From Pseudonocardia sp. CNS-004 (GTDB taxonomy: Bacteria; Actinomycetota; Actinomycetes; Mycobacteriales; Pseudonocardiaceae): DNA of 64,000 nt. The notes beneath the pieces are model-generated. The model was not told where the DNA came from. It saw nothing but the letters and a program-made list of their open reading frames with translations, and searched no databases. Below are positions 47,878 through 57,845 of this stretch, one piece after another; the stretch's first letter is position 1, and each line of letters begins with the position of its first letter. The stretch covers positions 278,001 to 342,000 of the forward strand of contig MKJV01000079.1 of the NCBI GenBank assembly GCA_001942185.1, read 5' to 3'. The position numbers were made by a program, and so were the translations under genes.

Positions 47878-48669
47878 ATGACCGACCTGTCGAAGCTGCC
47901 TGCCGTCGACCCCGAGGTGCCCAACGCCGCCCGGATGTACGACTACTTCCTGGGCGGGTCGCACAACTTCGCCGCCGACCGCGCCGCCGCCGAGGGGGCC
48001 AGAGCGGCCATGCCGTTCATCGTCGACGCCGCCCGGGCCAACCGGTTCTTCCTGCACCGCGCCGTGCGGTTCTGCGTCGAGGAGGGACTGGACCAGTTCC
48101 TCGACCTCGGCTCGGGCATCCCGACGGCCGGCAACGTCCACGAGGTCGCACTCGCGCTCAACCCGCGGGCGAGGGTGGCCTATGTCGACAACGAGCCGGT
48201 CACCGTCGCCTCCGCCGCCGCCCTGCTCGAGAACGAGCCACAGGCCACCATCACGATGGCCGACGTACGCAACCCCGACGCCGTCCTCGCCGCCCCCGGG
48301 GTACGGGACCTGCTCGACCTGTCCCGCCCGATCGCGCTGCTCACGGTCGCCGTCCTGCACTTCGTCCCCGACGAGGACGATCCCGCGGGGATCGCGGAGC
48401 GCTACCGCTCGCGGTTGGCGCCAGGAAGCGTCCACGTGCTGTCGCACGCCACCCCGGATCACGACTCACCAGAAGCGGCGGCCGCCACCGAGATCTACCG
48501 GAGGACCGCCAACCCCATCACCGCCCGGAGCAGGCAGCATGTCGCCGCACTCTTCGGTGACGCACAACTCGTCGACCCCGGGCTCGTGGACGCGACCGAG
48601 TGGCGTCCCGAGGACACCATCGGGGGGCAGCACCGCGGATTCTGGGCGGGCGTGGCCCGCATCGGCTGA
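47878..48669 (+). CDS. DUF574-type SAM-dependent methyltransferase (second of a tandem pair)
   Basis: 263 residues, aligned end to end with the preceding gene (MTDLSKLPAVDPEVPNAARM; YDYFLGGSHNFAADR; QFLDLGSGIPTAGNVHE; DATEWRPEDTIGGQHRG). The spacer is 36 bp with no obvious terminator, so one transcript is likely. The region from 48670 to about 48914 after it holds no gene I can support. Confidence 0.9.
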   Translation: MTDLSKLPAVDPEVPNAARMYDYFLGGSHNFAADRAAAEGARAAMPFIVDAARANRFFLHRAVRFCVEEGLDQFLDLGSGIPTAGNVHEVALALNPRARVAYVDNEPVTVASAAALLENEPQATITMADVRNPDAVLAAPGVRDLLDLSRPIALLTVAVLHFVPDEDDPAGIAERYRSRLAPGSVHVLSHATPDHDSPEAAAATEIYRRTANPITARSRQHVAALFGDAQLVDPGLVDATEWRPEDTIGGQHRGFWAGVARIG

Positions 48670-48914
48670 CGACCACCGCCGGGCCGTCGCAGCTGCTGAT
48701 CGATCCGAGCAGCACGCCGACGCCGACCGCGCAGCCGTGGAGCGCTTCTCGCCCGGACCGAGCCGTGCGAGAAGTGCACGAGCGCGATCGCCACAGCGCT
48801 GACGTGCGCCTCGTGGAGACGCGCCCGGAGTAGCAACTTCACCAACCGGTAACGCTCGAAGCGATCGTCTGCAACAGCACATGTCTGTACTGATCCGCGA
48901 CTCACAGAACGTGA

Positions 48915-49018
48915 GGCGCGTCTAGGGTTCCGCCCCGCTCGACGGGGGCCTGGTCCGAGAGACGCAGGCGGCCCCCGCACGACGGCCGCCCCACGGCGGG
49001 ACAAAAGCCCGGGAGACA
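48915..49018 (+). promoter_or_regulatory. guanidine-I (ykkC-yxkD) riboswitch
   Basis: All three conserved blocks of the guanidine-I aptamer occur in order: CTAGGGTTCCG (48922-48932), GGTCCGAGAG (48952-48961) and ACGGCGGGACAAAAGCCCGG (48993-49012), followed by GAGA. Between them are hairpins GCCCC/GGGGC (48932-48936 with 48945-48949) and GGCGGCC/GGCCGCC (48967-48973 with 48984-48990). A further 7-bp stem (49041-49059) lies right before the SD GAGGAG (49061-49066) and may form the expression platform. It precedes a ureohydrolase and a symporter gene, so guanidine should switch that operon on. Confidence 0.93.
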
Positions 49019-49071
49019 GCTGGTGGTTCCGGCTGCTCCGCGGTCGGTGCCCCCGACCGTGAGGAGCTTCC

Positions 49072-50228
49072 GTGCACTACCACCCCCGACTGCCCGACCA
49101 GACCCCCGACGGTCCGGAGCTGCACGAGAACTACGGACCCGAGGCCGCTTTCGCCGTCCGCGCCGAGGCGGGGCTTCCCACCACCAAGTGGGAGGAGGAG
49201 ATCGCGCGCGGCCTGGAGCTGGGTCTTCCCGGCGCCGACTCGATCGTCGACAAGCGCATCCCGACGTTCTCCCGCGGCGAGCTGCCGCACTTCGCGGGGA
49301 TCAACACGTTCCTCAAGGCCCCGTACGTCGAGGACGTCCGCCGCTGCGGCGAGTACGACGTGGCCGTGCTCGGAGCCCCGTTCGACGGCGGCACGACCTA
49401 CCGCTCGGGCACCCGGTTCGGCCCCCAGGGCATTCGCAAGATCTCCGCGCTGTACGGGCCCTACAGCTTCGAGCTGGGCGTCGACCTGCGTGAGTCGATC
49501 ACGATCGCCGACCTCGGAGACGTCTTCACGATCCCGGGCAACATCGAGAAGACGTTCGACCAGATCAGCAAGGCCGTCTCGCACGTCTACGCGTCCGGCG
49601 CGTTCCCGGTGGTGCTCGGCGGCGACCACTCGATCGGCTACCCCACGGTCCGCGGTGTCGCGCCCCACCTGAACGGCGGCAACCTCGGGATCATCCACTT
49701 CGACCGCCACGTCGACACCCAGGAGACCGACCTCGACGAGCGGATGCACACCACGCCGTGGTTCCACGCCACGGACATCCCGAACGTGCCCGCCAAGAAC
49801 CTCGTGCAGATCGGCATCGGCGGCTGGCAGGCGCCGCGGCCGGGCGTGCAGGTCGGTCGCGAGCGCGGCACCACGATCATGACCGTCACCGACTGCGTCG
49901 AGATGGGCATCGAGGAGGCCGCGCAGCGCGCCCTCGACGTGGCGTGGGACGGGGCCGACGCCGTGTGGCTGTCGTTCGACGTCGACTGCCTGGACGCCGC
50001 GTTCGTGCCCGGCACCGGCTGGCCGGAGCCCGGCGGTTTCCTGCCGCGCGAAGTCCTGAAGTTCATCCAGATCATCGCCGACGCCGCCCGCTCGCCGGGA
50101 TCGAGGTCGTCGAGTGCTCCCCGCCCTACGACAACGCCGAGATCACATCGCTGATCGCCACCCGCGTCATCTGCGACACCCTCGGCTGCCTGGTCCGCTC
50201 CGGTCACCTCCCCCGCCGTTCGGCCTGA
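49072..50228 (+). CDS. ureohydrolase, probable guanidine hydrolase (annotated elsewhere as agmatinase), frameshifted near 50,088
   Basis: About 385 residues. Binuclear-metal ureohydrolase: H186 in GGDHSIGYP, D211/H213/D215 in IIHFDRHVDTQE and D303/D305 in SFDVDCLDAAF. Features unlike ordinary agmatinase are the long N-terminal extension (residues 1-90), DLDERMHTTPWFHATD and GTGWPEPGGFLPRE, which I associate with the nickel-dependent guanidine hydrolase (GdmH) group that yields urea and ammonia. The guanidine-I riboswitch directly upstream supports that substrate. One base is lost in GCCGCCCGCTCGCC before LAGIEVVECSPPYDNAE. The start is GTG 49072 behind GAGGAG. It is co-transcribed with the symporter (9-bp gap). 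Confidence 0.88.
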
Positions 50229-50237
50229 GGAGCCACC

Positions 50238-51717
50238 ATGATCATCCTCGGTGTCGCGATCAGCGTCCTCGTCGTGCTCGTCGTCGGGCTCGCCGTCGCC
50301 CGCAAGGTCGACGGCGACAGCACCAACTTCCTCGTCGCAGGCCGCTCGCTCGCCCTGCCGCTCTCGGCAGCGGGCCTCATGGGCCAGGCCGTCGACTCCA
50401 ACGCCACCCTCGGCAACACGGATCTGTCGGCGAGCCTCGGGTTCTGGGCGGGCGCGTCGCTGCCGCTCGGGCTCGGCCTGTGCCTGCTGCTCACCGGCAT
50501 CTTCTTCGCCAAGCCGATGAACCGGATGGGCCTGCTCAGCCTGCCCGACTTCTACCGGATGAAGTACGGCCGCGGGATCGAGCTCGTCGCATCCGTCCTC
50601 ATGATCTTCAGCTTCTGCATCCTGCTCGCAGGCAACCTGGTGGCCGGTGGGTTCCTGTTCGAGCGCTTCCTCGGCACCAGCTACACCGTCGGTGTGCTGC
50701 TGATAGTCGGCGTCGTGCTCGCCTACACCGCCGCGGGCGGGATGTTCAGCGACGCCTACACGGCTTTCATCCAGATGGTGATCACGGTGATCGGCTCGGC
50801 GGCCCTGCTGATATGGGTGGCCGTGAGCTACGGGATCACGATCCCGGAAGGCATGGGCCCGTTCGACCTCGGCCAGCTCACCGACCCGGCGCAGGCGCCC
50901 CGATCAACTGGGCCACGCTCATCGCGCTCGGCATCGGCGACATCGTGGCCATCGACTTCATGCAGCGCATCTTCTCCGCGCGCTCGCCCGAGACGGCGCG
51001 GCGCGCGTGCTTCGTCGGAGCCGCGGGCACCGCGGTCGTCGGCATCCCGTACGCGCTCGTGGCGCTCTCCAGCGGCGCGATCCTCACCGGTCCGGCCGAC
51101 GGTCCGGTGCTGTTCGCCCTGCTGGAGGCTACGCCCCGGTGTTCCTGACCATCCTCGTGCTGTCGGCGATCGTGGCCGCCTCCTGCTCGACGGCCAACGG
51201 CGTCATCCTCGGCACGGCGTGCGTCGTGGTCCGCAACATCGCCGGGCTGGAGCAACAGGCCGACCCGGGCGGCGGGCGCGACCCACTGTTGCGGCGCGTG
51301 CGGTTCACGATGCCGCTCGTGGTGGGCATCGCGATCTTCTTCGCGCTGCGGGTGCCCGAGACCGGGATCCTGCTGACCCTGGCGTTCGACCTCATGCTCG
51401 CGGGGCTCGTGGTGCCGTTCGTGCTCGGCCACTGGTGGTCTGCCCGTATCACGGCGGCCGCGGCTGCGGCGTCGATCGCCGTGGGCGTGACGCTGCGGCT
51501 GGTGCTGTTCGCCCTGACACCGACGTTCTACGGCGTCGAGAACACCCTGCTCCACATCCCCAACGACCTGATCGGCGCGAGGTTCGACGGCTGGCCGACG
51601 CTGATCTGCCCGGTCGTGTCGCTCGCGGTGTTCGTGGCGGTTGCGCTGCTCGCTCCGCGTCCCGCGCCGGCATCTGAGCCACAGAGCAACGTCGCCGCCG
51701 TTCCGGTCGAGCCTTGA
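50238..51717 (+). CDS. sodium:solute symporter (SSS family), probable guanidine or related importer, two frame breaks
   Basis: About 493 residues with roughly 13 membrane helices. Start ATG 50238. Core features: VDGDSTNFLVAGRSLALPLSA (SSS signature), LMGQAVDSNATLGNTDL, LSLPDFYRMKYGRGIEL and AYTAAGGMFSDAYTAFIQM. Frames break near 50,897 (before PINWATLIALGIGD) and 51,127 (before GYAPVFLTILVL), each by one lost base. The family moves small nitrogenous solutes with sodium. Its place behind the riboswitch and hydrolase argues for uptake of guanidine or a guanidino compound, by inference. Confidence 0.85.
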
Positions 51718-51768
51718 CCGACCCTGGTCGTTCCCCTCGATGAGAAGGCTGACAGCTTCCCTTGATGC

Positions 51769-51819
51769 ACCAGGCCATCCGATTAAGGATAGGTACGTAT
51801 CGTAAAGTCATGGCCTGGT
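51769..51819. promoter_or_regulatory. 10-bp inverted repeat flanking an AT-rich promoter-like segment
   Basis: ACCAGGCCAT (51769-51778) and ATGGCCTGGT (51810-51819) are exact reverse complements around 31 bases that are unusually AT-rich for this genome and contain TAAGGATAGGTACGTAT. The repeat ends 32 bp before the Fic start, so it is a plausible autoregulatory operator. Confidence 0.45.
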
Positions 51820-51851
51820 TGGAGAAAGCTTAGCCACGAGCGGAGGCTCTG

Positions 51852-53147
51852 ATGGCCCGCTGGTTGCCGCAGGTCTGGGAGTCTTCGCTCGATGCTCCCA
51901 CCCGCTCGGGACGGCAGGGAGGCCGCTACGAAGCGTACCTGCCGGACCTGCTCAACGAGCGACCGTTGGCGCTTGCCAATGAGCTCGCGGCGCATGCCGC
52001 CGACGTCGAAGCGACGGTCCGGAACCTCGCGGCCAACCCCGAATCGGGAAGCATCGAGGGCCTGGCGAGGTTCTTGCTCCGCTCCGAGGCGATCGCATCG
52101 TCACGGATAGAAGGCATGCAGGTCTCCCCCCAGCAGGTCGCACTCGCAGAGCTCGCTCAGTCCGAGCACCTGACGAAGGCCGGGTTCAGCCACACCGCGC
52201 AGCTGGTCGCCAACAACATCACGATCGTCGGCAAGGCAGCCACGGACCTGGCGACGAGCCCGGTGGTCACCGTTGCCGGCGTCGACGAGCTGCACCGGGC
52301 TCTCCTCCCCGAGGAGCGGCACCACGGCCTCCGTCGGGTGCAGAACTGGATCGGCGGGAACGACTGGAACCCGATCGACGCCGAGTTCGTGCCACCGCCA
52401 CCGGCGCACGTCAAGACGTTGATGGACGACCTCGTGTCGTACATGGGCGGCGGCGGACACGCTCCCCTCGTGCAGGCTGCCCTGGCGCACGCACAGTTCG
52501 AGACCATCCACCCCTACACCGATGGCAACGGCCGCGTCGGCCGGGCGCTCATCCACACCGTCCTCACGCGCCGCGGGCTCACCCCGTCGGCGGTTCTGCC
52601 CGTCAGCCTCGTTCTGCTGACACGGTCCGATGGCTACGTGGAAGGCCTCACGGCCTACCGGTACAGCAGCGATCCTGGCTCGCGCCCTGCGCGGGAGGGC
52701 GTTTCGGTCTGGCTCACGACATTTCTCGACGCCGCCGAGCTCGCAGCCGAGCAGGTCACCCGGTTCGCCGCCGAGCTCACCGAACTCAGGCAACGCTGGG
52801 CCGCCCAATTGTCTGCCTATCGCACGGGCCAGGGCGTGCGGGAGACGCCCAGGGCGGACTCTGCTGTAGCACGTCTGACACGGATGCTGCCGGAAGCGCC
52901 CATCGTCACCACCACAACCGTCCGTCGGCTGCTGGACGTCTCTTTGCCCGCTGCGTACAACGCGATGGAGGAGCTGGCCAACGCCGGGATCGTCAGCCGC
53001 AAGAACCTCGGCGGTGGAACGACGGGCTACCTGGCCCGCGACGTGTTCGAGCTCTTGACCTTCACCGAACGGCGCCTGGCGAGCACTCGCTGGGACACCA
53101 GGGAGAAGCGACCCTCGCGACCTGTTCCGGCGGTGCCGCAGTCCTGA
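51852..53147 (+). CDS. Fic-domain protein (AMP transferase) with N-terminal inhibitory motif and C-terminal winged helix
   Basis: 431 residues, intact. The Fic core is HPYTDGNGRVGR at 220-231 with catalytic H220. The N-terminal helix carries the autoinhibitory SxxxEG motif (SSRIEG, 83-88), so this is a class II Fic protein that blocks its own ATP site. A C-terminal winged helix-turn-helix (APIVTTTTVRRLLDVSLPAAYNAMEEL, about 350-395) may bind DNA. Fic proteins transfer AMP to hydroxyl groups of target proteins. There is no antitoxin gene next to it, so it is self-contained. Its codon use is somewhat less GC-rich than its neighbours'. Confidence 0.92.
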   Translation: MARWLPQVWESSLDAPTRSGRQGGRYEAYLPDLLNERPLALANELAAHAADVEATVRNLAANPESGSIEGLARFLLRSEAIASSRIEGMQVSPQQVALAELAQSEHLTKAGFSHTAQLVANNITIVGKAATDLATSPVVTVAGVDELHRALLPEERHHGLRRVQNWIGGNDWNPIDAEFVPPPPAHVKTLMDDLVSYMGGGGHAPLVQAALAHAQFETIHPYTDGNGRVGRALIHTVLTRRGLTPSAVLPVSLVLLTRSDGYVEGLTAYRYSSDPGSRPAREGVSVWLTTFLDAAELAAEQVTRFAAELTELRQRWAAQLSAYRTGQGVRETPRADSAVARLTRMLPEAPIVTTTTVRRLLDVSLPAAYNAMEELANAGIVSRKNLGGGTTGYLARDVFELLTFTERRLASTRWDTREKRPSRPVPAVPQS

Positions 53148-53247
53148 TCATCTTCGGGGAGGAGCCTGCGCTGATCGTCGGCGGTGGTGGCCGTCGAGCC
53201 GTAGTTCTACGGAAGCGTGCCCGTCGGCCCGCTGCCAGGATCGAACG

Positions 53248-53382
53248 GTGATCAGCAGGTTCCTTCGGTTCTCGATGCGGGCCGCCGGGCACGCGATCGC
53301 GGTGTGGCTGGACTTCGGCAACCCAGAGCCGCAGCCCCCGCCCCCGGCTCGGCCCGCCCGCTCGATTCGGCGCCGGGCATGA
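53248..53382 (+). CDS. possible 44-residue basic/proline-rich peptide
   Basis: GTG 53248 to TGA 53382 reads VISRFLRFSMRAAGHAIAVW then a proline-rich tail ending SIRRRA. A weak CAGGA lies 8-12 bases upstream. No family is recognised; it could be a chance frame in the 260-bp gap before the LLM gene. Confidence 0.25.
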   Translation: MISRFLRFSMRAAGHAIAVWLDFGNPEPQPPPPARPARSIRRRA

Positions 53383-53407
53383 GCACGCCCGACCCTATGC
53401 TCGGCCG

Positions 53408-54346
53408 ATGAGGTTCGGGATCGGCATTCCGCAGTTCTTCGCCGACGGCGAGTTCGACGCCGCCGCGTTCCGCACGTTCCTGCGGCGTGCCGAGGAGCTC
53501 GGCTTCGAGAGCGGGTGGACGCAGGAGCAGGTGCTGGGGTCGTCGTCGCAGCTGTCCGCGCTCGAGATCATGACGTACGCCGCCGCGTGCACGGAGCGCC
53601 TGCGCGTGGGGTGCGCGGTGTTCGTGACCACGCTGCACAGCCCGGCCCACCTCGCGAAGAGCCTGGCCACGCTGGACCAGCTCAGCGGAGGCCGGCTCGA
53701 CGTCGGCGTCGGCAGCGGGGGCAGGAAGGCCTTCGGCGCCTTCCGCGTGGATCCCCAGCGGTACATCGCGCAGTACACCGAGGGACTCGCGCTGATGAAG
53801 GCGCTGTGGACCGAGGACGCCGTGACGTTCGAGGGCGACTTCTGGCAGGTCGAGAACGCCCGCATGCAGCCGAAACCGTTCCAGAAGCCACATCCGCCGA
53901 TCTGGATGGGCGGTGGCGCCGACGCGGCGCTGCGCCGCGCCGTCCGGCTCGGGACGGGCTTCTTCGGGGCGGGATCGGCGCCGACCGCGGCGTTCGCCGA
54001 GCAGGTCCGCACCGTCCGGCAGCTACTCGCCGACCGCGACCGGGACGCCGCGACCTTCCCCATCGCCAAACGGATCTACACCCTGATCGACGACGACGCC
54101 GACCGCGCCCGCACCCGCATGAACGACGCGCTGGCGTCGATCTACGGCAGCCGGATCGAGGCCATCGAGGCCGCCGCGGTCGCCGGGACACCCGCCGACC
54201 TCGTGCGCGGGGTGCAGGAGGTGATCGACGCGGGCGCCGAGCTCGTCCTGTTCACGCAGGTGGGGGATCCCGCCGAGCAGATGGAACGCCTCGCGGCCGA
54301 GGTGCTCCCGCACCTCGTTCCGACGAACGGCGCGTTCGTCGGATAG
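53408..54346 (+). CDS. LLM-class (luciferase-like) F420/FMN-dependent oxidoreductase
   Basis: 312 residues, intact TIM barrel. It opens MRFGIGIPQFFADGEF and has TLDQLSGGRLDVGVGSGGRKAFGAF, the phosphate-binding loop, and PKPFQKPHPPIWMGG. In actinobacteria most such proteins use F420; the sequence alone does not prove it. Substrate unknown. The gene stands alone. Confidence 0.88.
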   Translation: MRFGIGIPQFFADGEFDAAAFRTFLRRAEELGFESGWTQEQVLGSSSQLSALEIMTYAAACTERLRVGCAVFVTTLHSPAHLAKSLATLDQLSGGRLDVGVGSGGRKAFGAFRVDPQRYIAQYTEGLALMKALWTEDAVTFEGDFWQVENARMQPKPFQKPHPPIWMGGGADAALRRAVRLGTGFFGAGSAPTAAFAEQVRTVRQLLADRDRDAATFPIAKRIYTLIDDDADRARTRMNDALASIYGSRIEAIEAAAVAGTPADLVRGVQEVIDAGAELVLFTQVGDPAEQMERLAAEVLPHLVPTNGAFVG

Positions 54347-54364
54347 GTCCGACGCCACGCATGT

Positions 54365-54406
54365 CTGAGGTCTGCGCACGCCGCGCAGCAAGCGCGCAGA
54401 CCTCAG
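54365..54406. terminator. 13-bp perfect inverted repeat between convergent genes
   Basis: CTGAGGTCTGCGC (54365-54377) pairs exactly with GCGCAGACCTCAG (54394-54406) around a 16-base loop, between the LLM gene and the convergent tricorn gene. Confidence 0.65.
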
Positions 54407-54430
54407 TGGCACGACAGCGCCGTTCGTCGG

Positions 54431-57400
54431 TCAGGGCCTCGGCGGCAGGGCAGGGCGCTGCCGGGACGGGCGGGTGGCCGGGTCCGGCGGGCGTACGGCC
54501 GGGCGTTCCGCCAGCGCCGCCAGTGCGATGTCCACCGCCCGCTCCAGCTGCGGGTCGCGCCCCGCCACCCAGTCCTGCGGCCGCACGACCACCTCGATGT
54601 CGGGGTCGACGCCGTGGTTCTCGACCGACCAGCCGGAGTCGTCGAACCAGGTGGCGTAACGCGGCTGCGTGACGCCGGTGCCGTCGACGAGGCGGTAGCG
54701 GCTGTCGATACCGATCACGCCGCCCCAGGTGCGCACGCCGACCACGGGTCCGATCCCGAGCCGCTTGATCGCCGCGGTGACGATGTCGCCGTCGGACCCC
54801 GCGAGCTCGTCCGCGAGTGCGACGACCGGGCCGCGCGGCGCGTCCTCGGGGTAGGTCGAGGGCTGGCGGTGCCGCGGCGCGTCCCAGCCGATCACCCGGC
54901 GGGCGAGCTTCTCGATCACGAGCTGCGAGGTGTGGCCACCGCCGTTGCCGCGCACGTCGAGGATCAACCCGTCACGGGACGTCTCCCGGGACAGGTCGCG
55001 GTGCAGCTGCGCCCAGCCGGGCGCGGCCATGTCCGGCACGTGCAGGTACCCGAGCCTGCCCTCGGACCGGTCGGCGACGAACGCGCGCCGTCCCGCCACC
55101 CAGTCCTGGTAACGCAGCGCCGACTCGGACGCGAGGGGCTTCACGACCACCCGCCGCACGCGCCCGCGTCGGGCCGGCCGGGACCGGAACGCACGGTCAG
55201 CTCCACCAGCTCGTCGGCCCCCGACAGCAGCAGCGGAGCCGGGCCGTACCCCGCGTCGACCGGCCGGCCCGCCACCTCGAGGATCACGTCGCCCGCCCGC
55301 ACGTCGACGCCCGGGCCCGAGAGCGGGCTGCGGGCCGCGGGCGCCGAGGTCTCCGGTGGCAGCACCCGCACCACCCGCCAGCCCTCGCCGTCCGGGGCCG
55401 GTTCGAGGTCGGCGCCGAGCAGGCCGGGCCGGCCTCCCGGGTCGCCCGCCCCGCGCGCCTGGACGTACGCGTGGGAGGTGCCCAGCTCGCCGTGCAGCTC
55501 CCAGAGCAGGTCGACGAGGTCGTCGTGGCTGCCGACCGCGTCCACGAGCGGGCGGTAGCGGGCGAGCTCGGCCTCCCAGTCGACGCCGGCCATGTCGGCC
55601 ACCCAGAAGTGGTCGCGCATGAGCCGCCCGGCCTCGTCGAACATCTGGCGCCACTCCGCCGTCGGATCCACCGTGACGACGATCCGGTTCGTGTCGATCT
55701 CGAACTCGTCGGCGTCGTTCGAGGACGGTGTGTCGGAGCCGGACCGGTCGGTGCGCAGCACCCGCAGCGTCCGGCCGTCACGCACGACGATGCGGGCGCC
55801 GTCGCCGCTCACCGCGAACGCGCTCACCGGGTCGGCGATCACGTCGAGCTTGCGGCGCACCAGGTCGAACCGCTCCAGAACCGGGCGTTCGGCCCGGTCG
55901 TCGGTGTCGGCGAGGGAGTCGCCGAGCACACCCGAGACGGGGATGCGGTACCAGAGCAGGCAGTCCTTGCCCGCCTGCATCCCGCTGTAGCGGGCCGCCT
56001 GGACCGGCATCGGCACGACCCTGGCCGCGAGGCCTTCGACGTCGACGACCACCTCCGGTGGGGCGTCCTTCTTCTCCTGGTCCTCGTCGTCCTTCTTGTC
56101 GTCGTCCTTCTTGTCGCCGTCCGGCTCCTCCTCCGTGGCACGCAGGTCGGTGGGCTCCTCGTCCCCGGGGGTGACCGGGCGCCCGTCCGGTGCGGCTCCG
56201 AACGGCGAGGGCGTGCGCGCGGCGAGCGGCACCAGGAACGGGCGCCACGACGCCGGGAACGTGAGGTCGAACGCGTGCTCGTCGTAGATCGGGTCGAAGC
56301 TGCGCCGGGACAGGAAGGCCAGGTACTTGCCGTCGGAGGTGAAGACCGGGTCGGTGTCGGCGAACCGGGGCTCCGTGACGGCCACGAGCGTGTCGTCGGC
56401 GATCCGGACCACCATGATCCGGGAGAGCCCGGCCTCGGCCGGGTCGCTGTAGGCGAGCCACGCGCTGTCGGGCGACCAGGCGAGGTCGGCGACCTCCCGG
56501 TCGGCGCCCCTGGCGAGCTGCCGCAACTCCCCCGCCGCGACGTCGAGCAGCAGCAGTCTTCCGTCGTGCGTGGCCAGCGCCACCGCCGACGCGTCCGGGG
56601 CCGGCGCCAGCTCCAGCACGCGGCCCACCTCGCCCGTACCGAACCGTCGCAGCGGCTCGGCGCCCTCGGCCCGCTCGTCGAGCGGGGCGATGCAGACGGC
56701 GTCCTCGCCATCGGCGTCGTCGACCCACACGGCGCGGTCCGGGCCCAGCGGGCGCGCGAGCCGCGCCCGCACCCCGGGCTCGGCGAGCAGCGTGCGCGCC
56801 GGGCCGTCGCGGTGGGTGAGCCGGTGGACGGTGCCGCGGACCAGCGCGATGCTCGTGCGCCCCGTCTTGTCCGGTGCCGCCGAGGTGAGCTCGCGGGCCG
56901 TCGACACGCGGTAGGGCTCCCGGTTGGTCCGCGGCCCGCCGAGGCGCACGTCGAGCCGCCGCGGCTGTGATGTCGGGTCTTGGGCGTCGAGGGAGTCGAG
57001 GATCCACAGCTCGCCCGCCGACTCGTAGACCACCCGCTCGCCGTCGGTGCTCGCGTGCCGCACGTAGAACGCGGGCGCGCCGGTGCCGCCGTGATCGGTG
57101 TGGCGGCGCAGCCCGGTGCCGTCGGCGCCGACGGAGTACAGGTTGCCCCAGCCCTCGTGGTCGGAGAGGAACGCGATCCGGGCCCCCACGATCATCGGGG
57201 AGCTGAGCTGCCCGTCCAGATCCGCGGCGAGCCGCTCGAACTCGCCGCTGCCGGAGCGGTCGCACCACAGCTTGCCCGCGGTGCCGCCGCGGTAGCGCTT
57301 CCACCAGGCGGGCTCCCGCACCATGACCGTGCCGACGACGACCGTGGGACCGCCCGCGGCCAGCGCAACGTCGGACACCGGCCCGTACGGCAGCAGGCGC

Positions 57401-57777
57401 GGCGTGCCACCCCCCGGCGGGACCGCGTGCGCCCAGGCCCGACGCGTCGACGCCTGCCCGGCCGCCGCCAGCGCCAGCACGTCGCCATCGGGCGTCCAGC
57501 CCAACGCCTGCGCCCGCGGGTCGCCCCAGTACGTCAGCCGCCGCACCCCGCCCCCGTCGACGTCGCTCACGCAGACCTCCGGGGCGCCGTACTTCCACGA
57601 CGTCCACGCCACCCGCGTGCCGTCCGGCGACAGCCGAGCGTGGGCCACCGGCACGTCGTCCGCCGTGAGCCGGTAGGCCCGACCCCCGGACAGCGGGGTG
57701 GTCCAGAGGTCGTCCTCCGCGGTGAACACGAGCGTCTCACCGTGCAGGTGGGGGAAGCGCAGGTAACTCGGGGGCAT
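54431..57777 (-). CDS. tricorn protease, frameshifted near 55,160
   Basis: About 1,115 residues. It degrades oligopeptides released by the proteasome. Two beta-propellers come first (RFPHLHGETLVFTAEDDLW; LSPDGTRVAWTSWKYG; LAWSPDSAWLAYSDP), then a helical C1 domain, a PDZ segment (GVDVRAGDVILEVAGRPVDA) and the C2 serine protease core. Catalytic residues: His in LGTSHAYVQA, Ser-Asp in DELAGSDGDIV and Glu in DPDIEVVV. The second propeller has an unusual run of about 23 alternating Asp/Glu and Lys residues near 56,075-56,140. One base is lost just after the PDZ domain. The start is ATG 57777. Confidence 0.92.
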
Positions 57778-57845
57778 GAACGCGACCGTATCGAGGCGGC
57801 ACCCGCCTACGTCATGTTCACCCCCGCGGCGGCAGGATGGCCCGT

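Noticed and set aside
48670..48914. Possible small gene after the second DUF574 methyltransferase
   Set aside because: Only short frames without start signals or family resemblance; treated as the leader region of the guanidine operon.
51852..53147. Fic gene as the toxin of a toxin-antitoxin pair
   Set aside because: No small antitoxin gene adjoins it, and the protein carries its own inhibitory SxxxEG motif.
54817..56970. 717-codon plus-strand frame
   Set aside because: Antisense to the tricorn protease; low-complexity composition.
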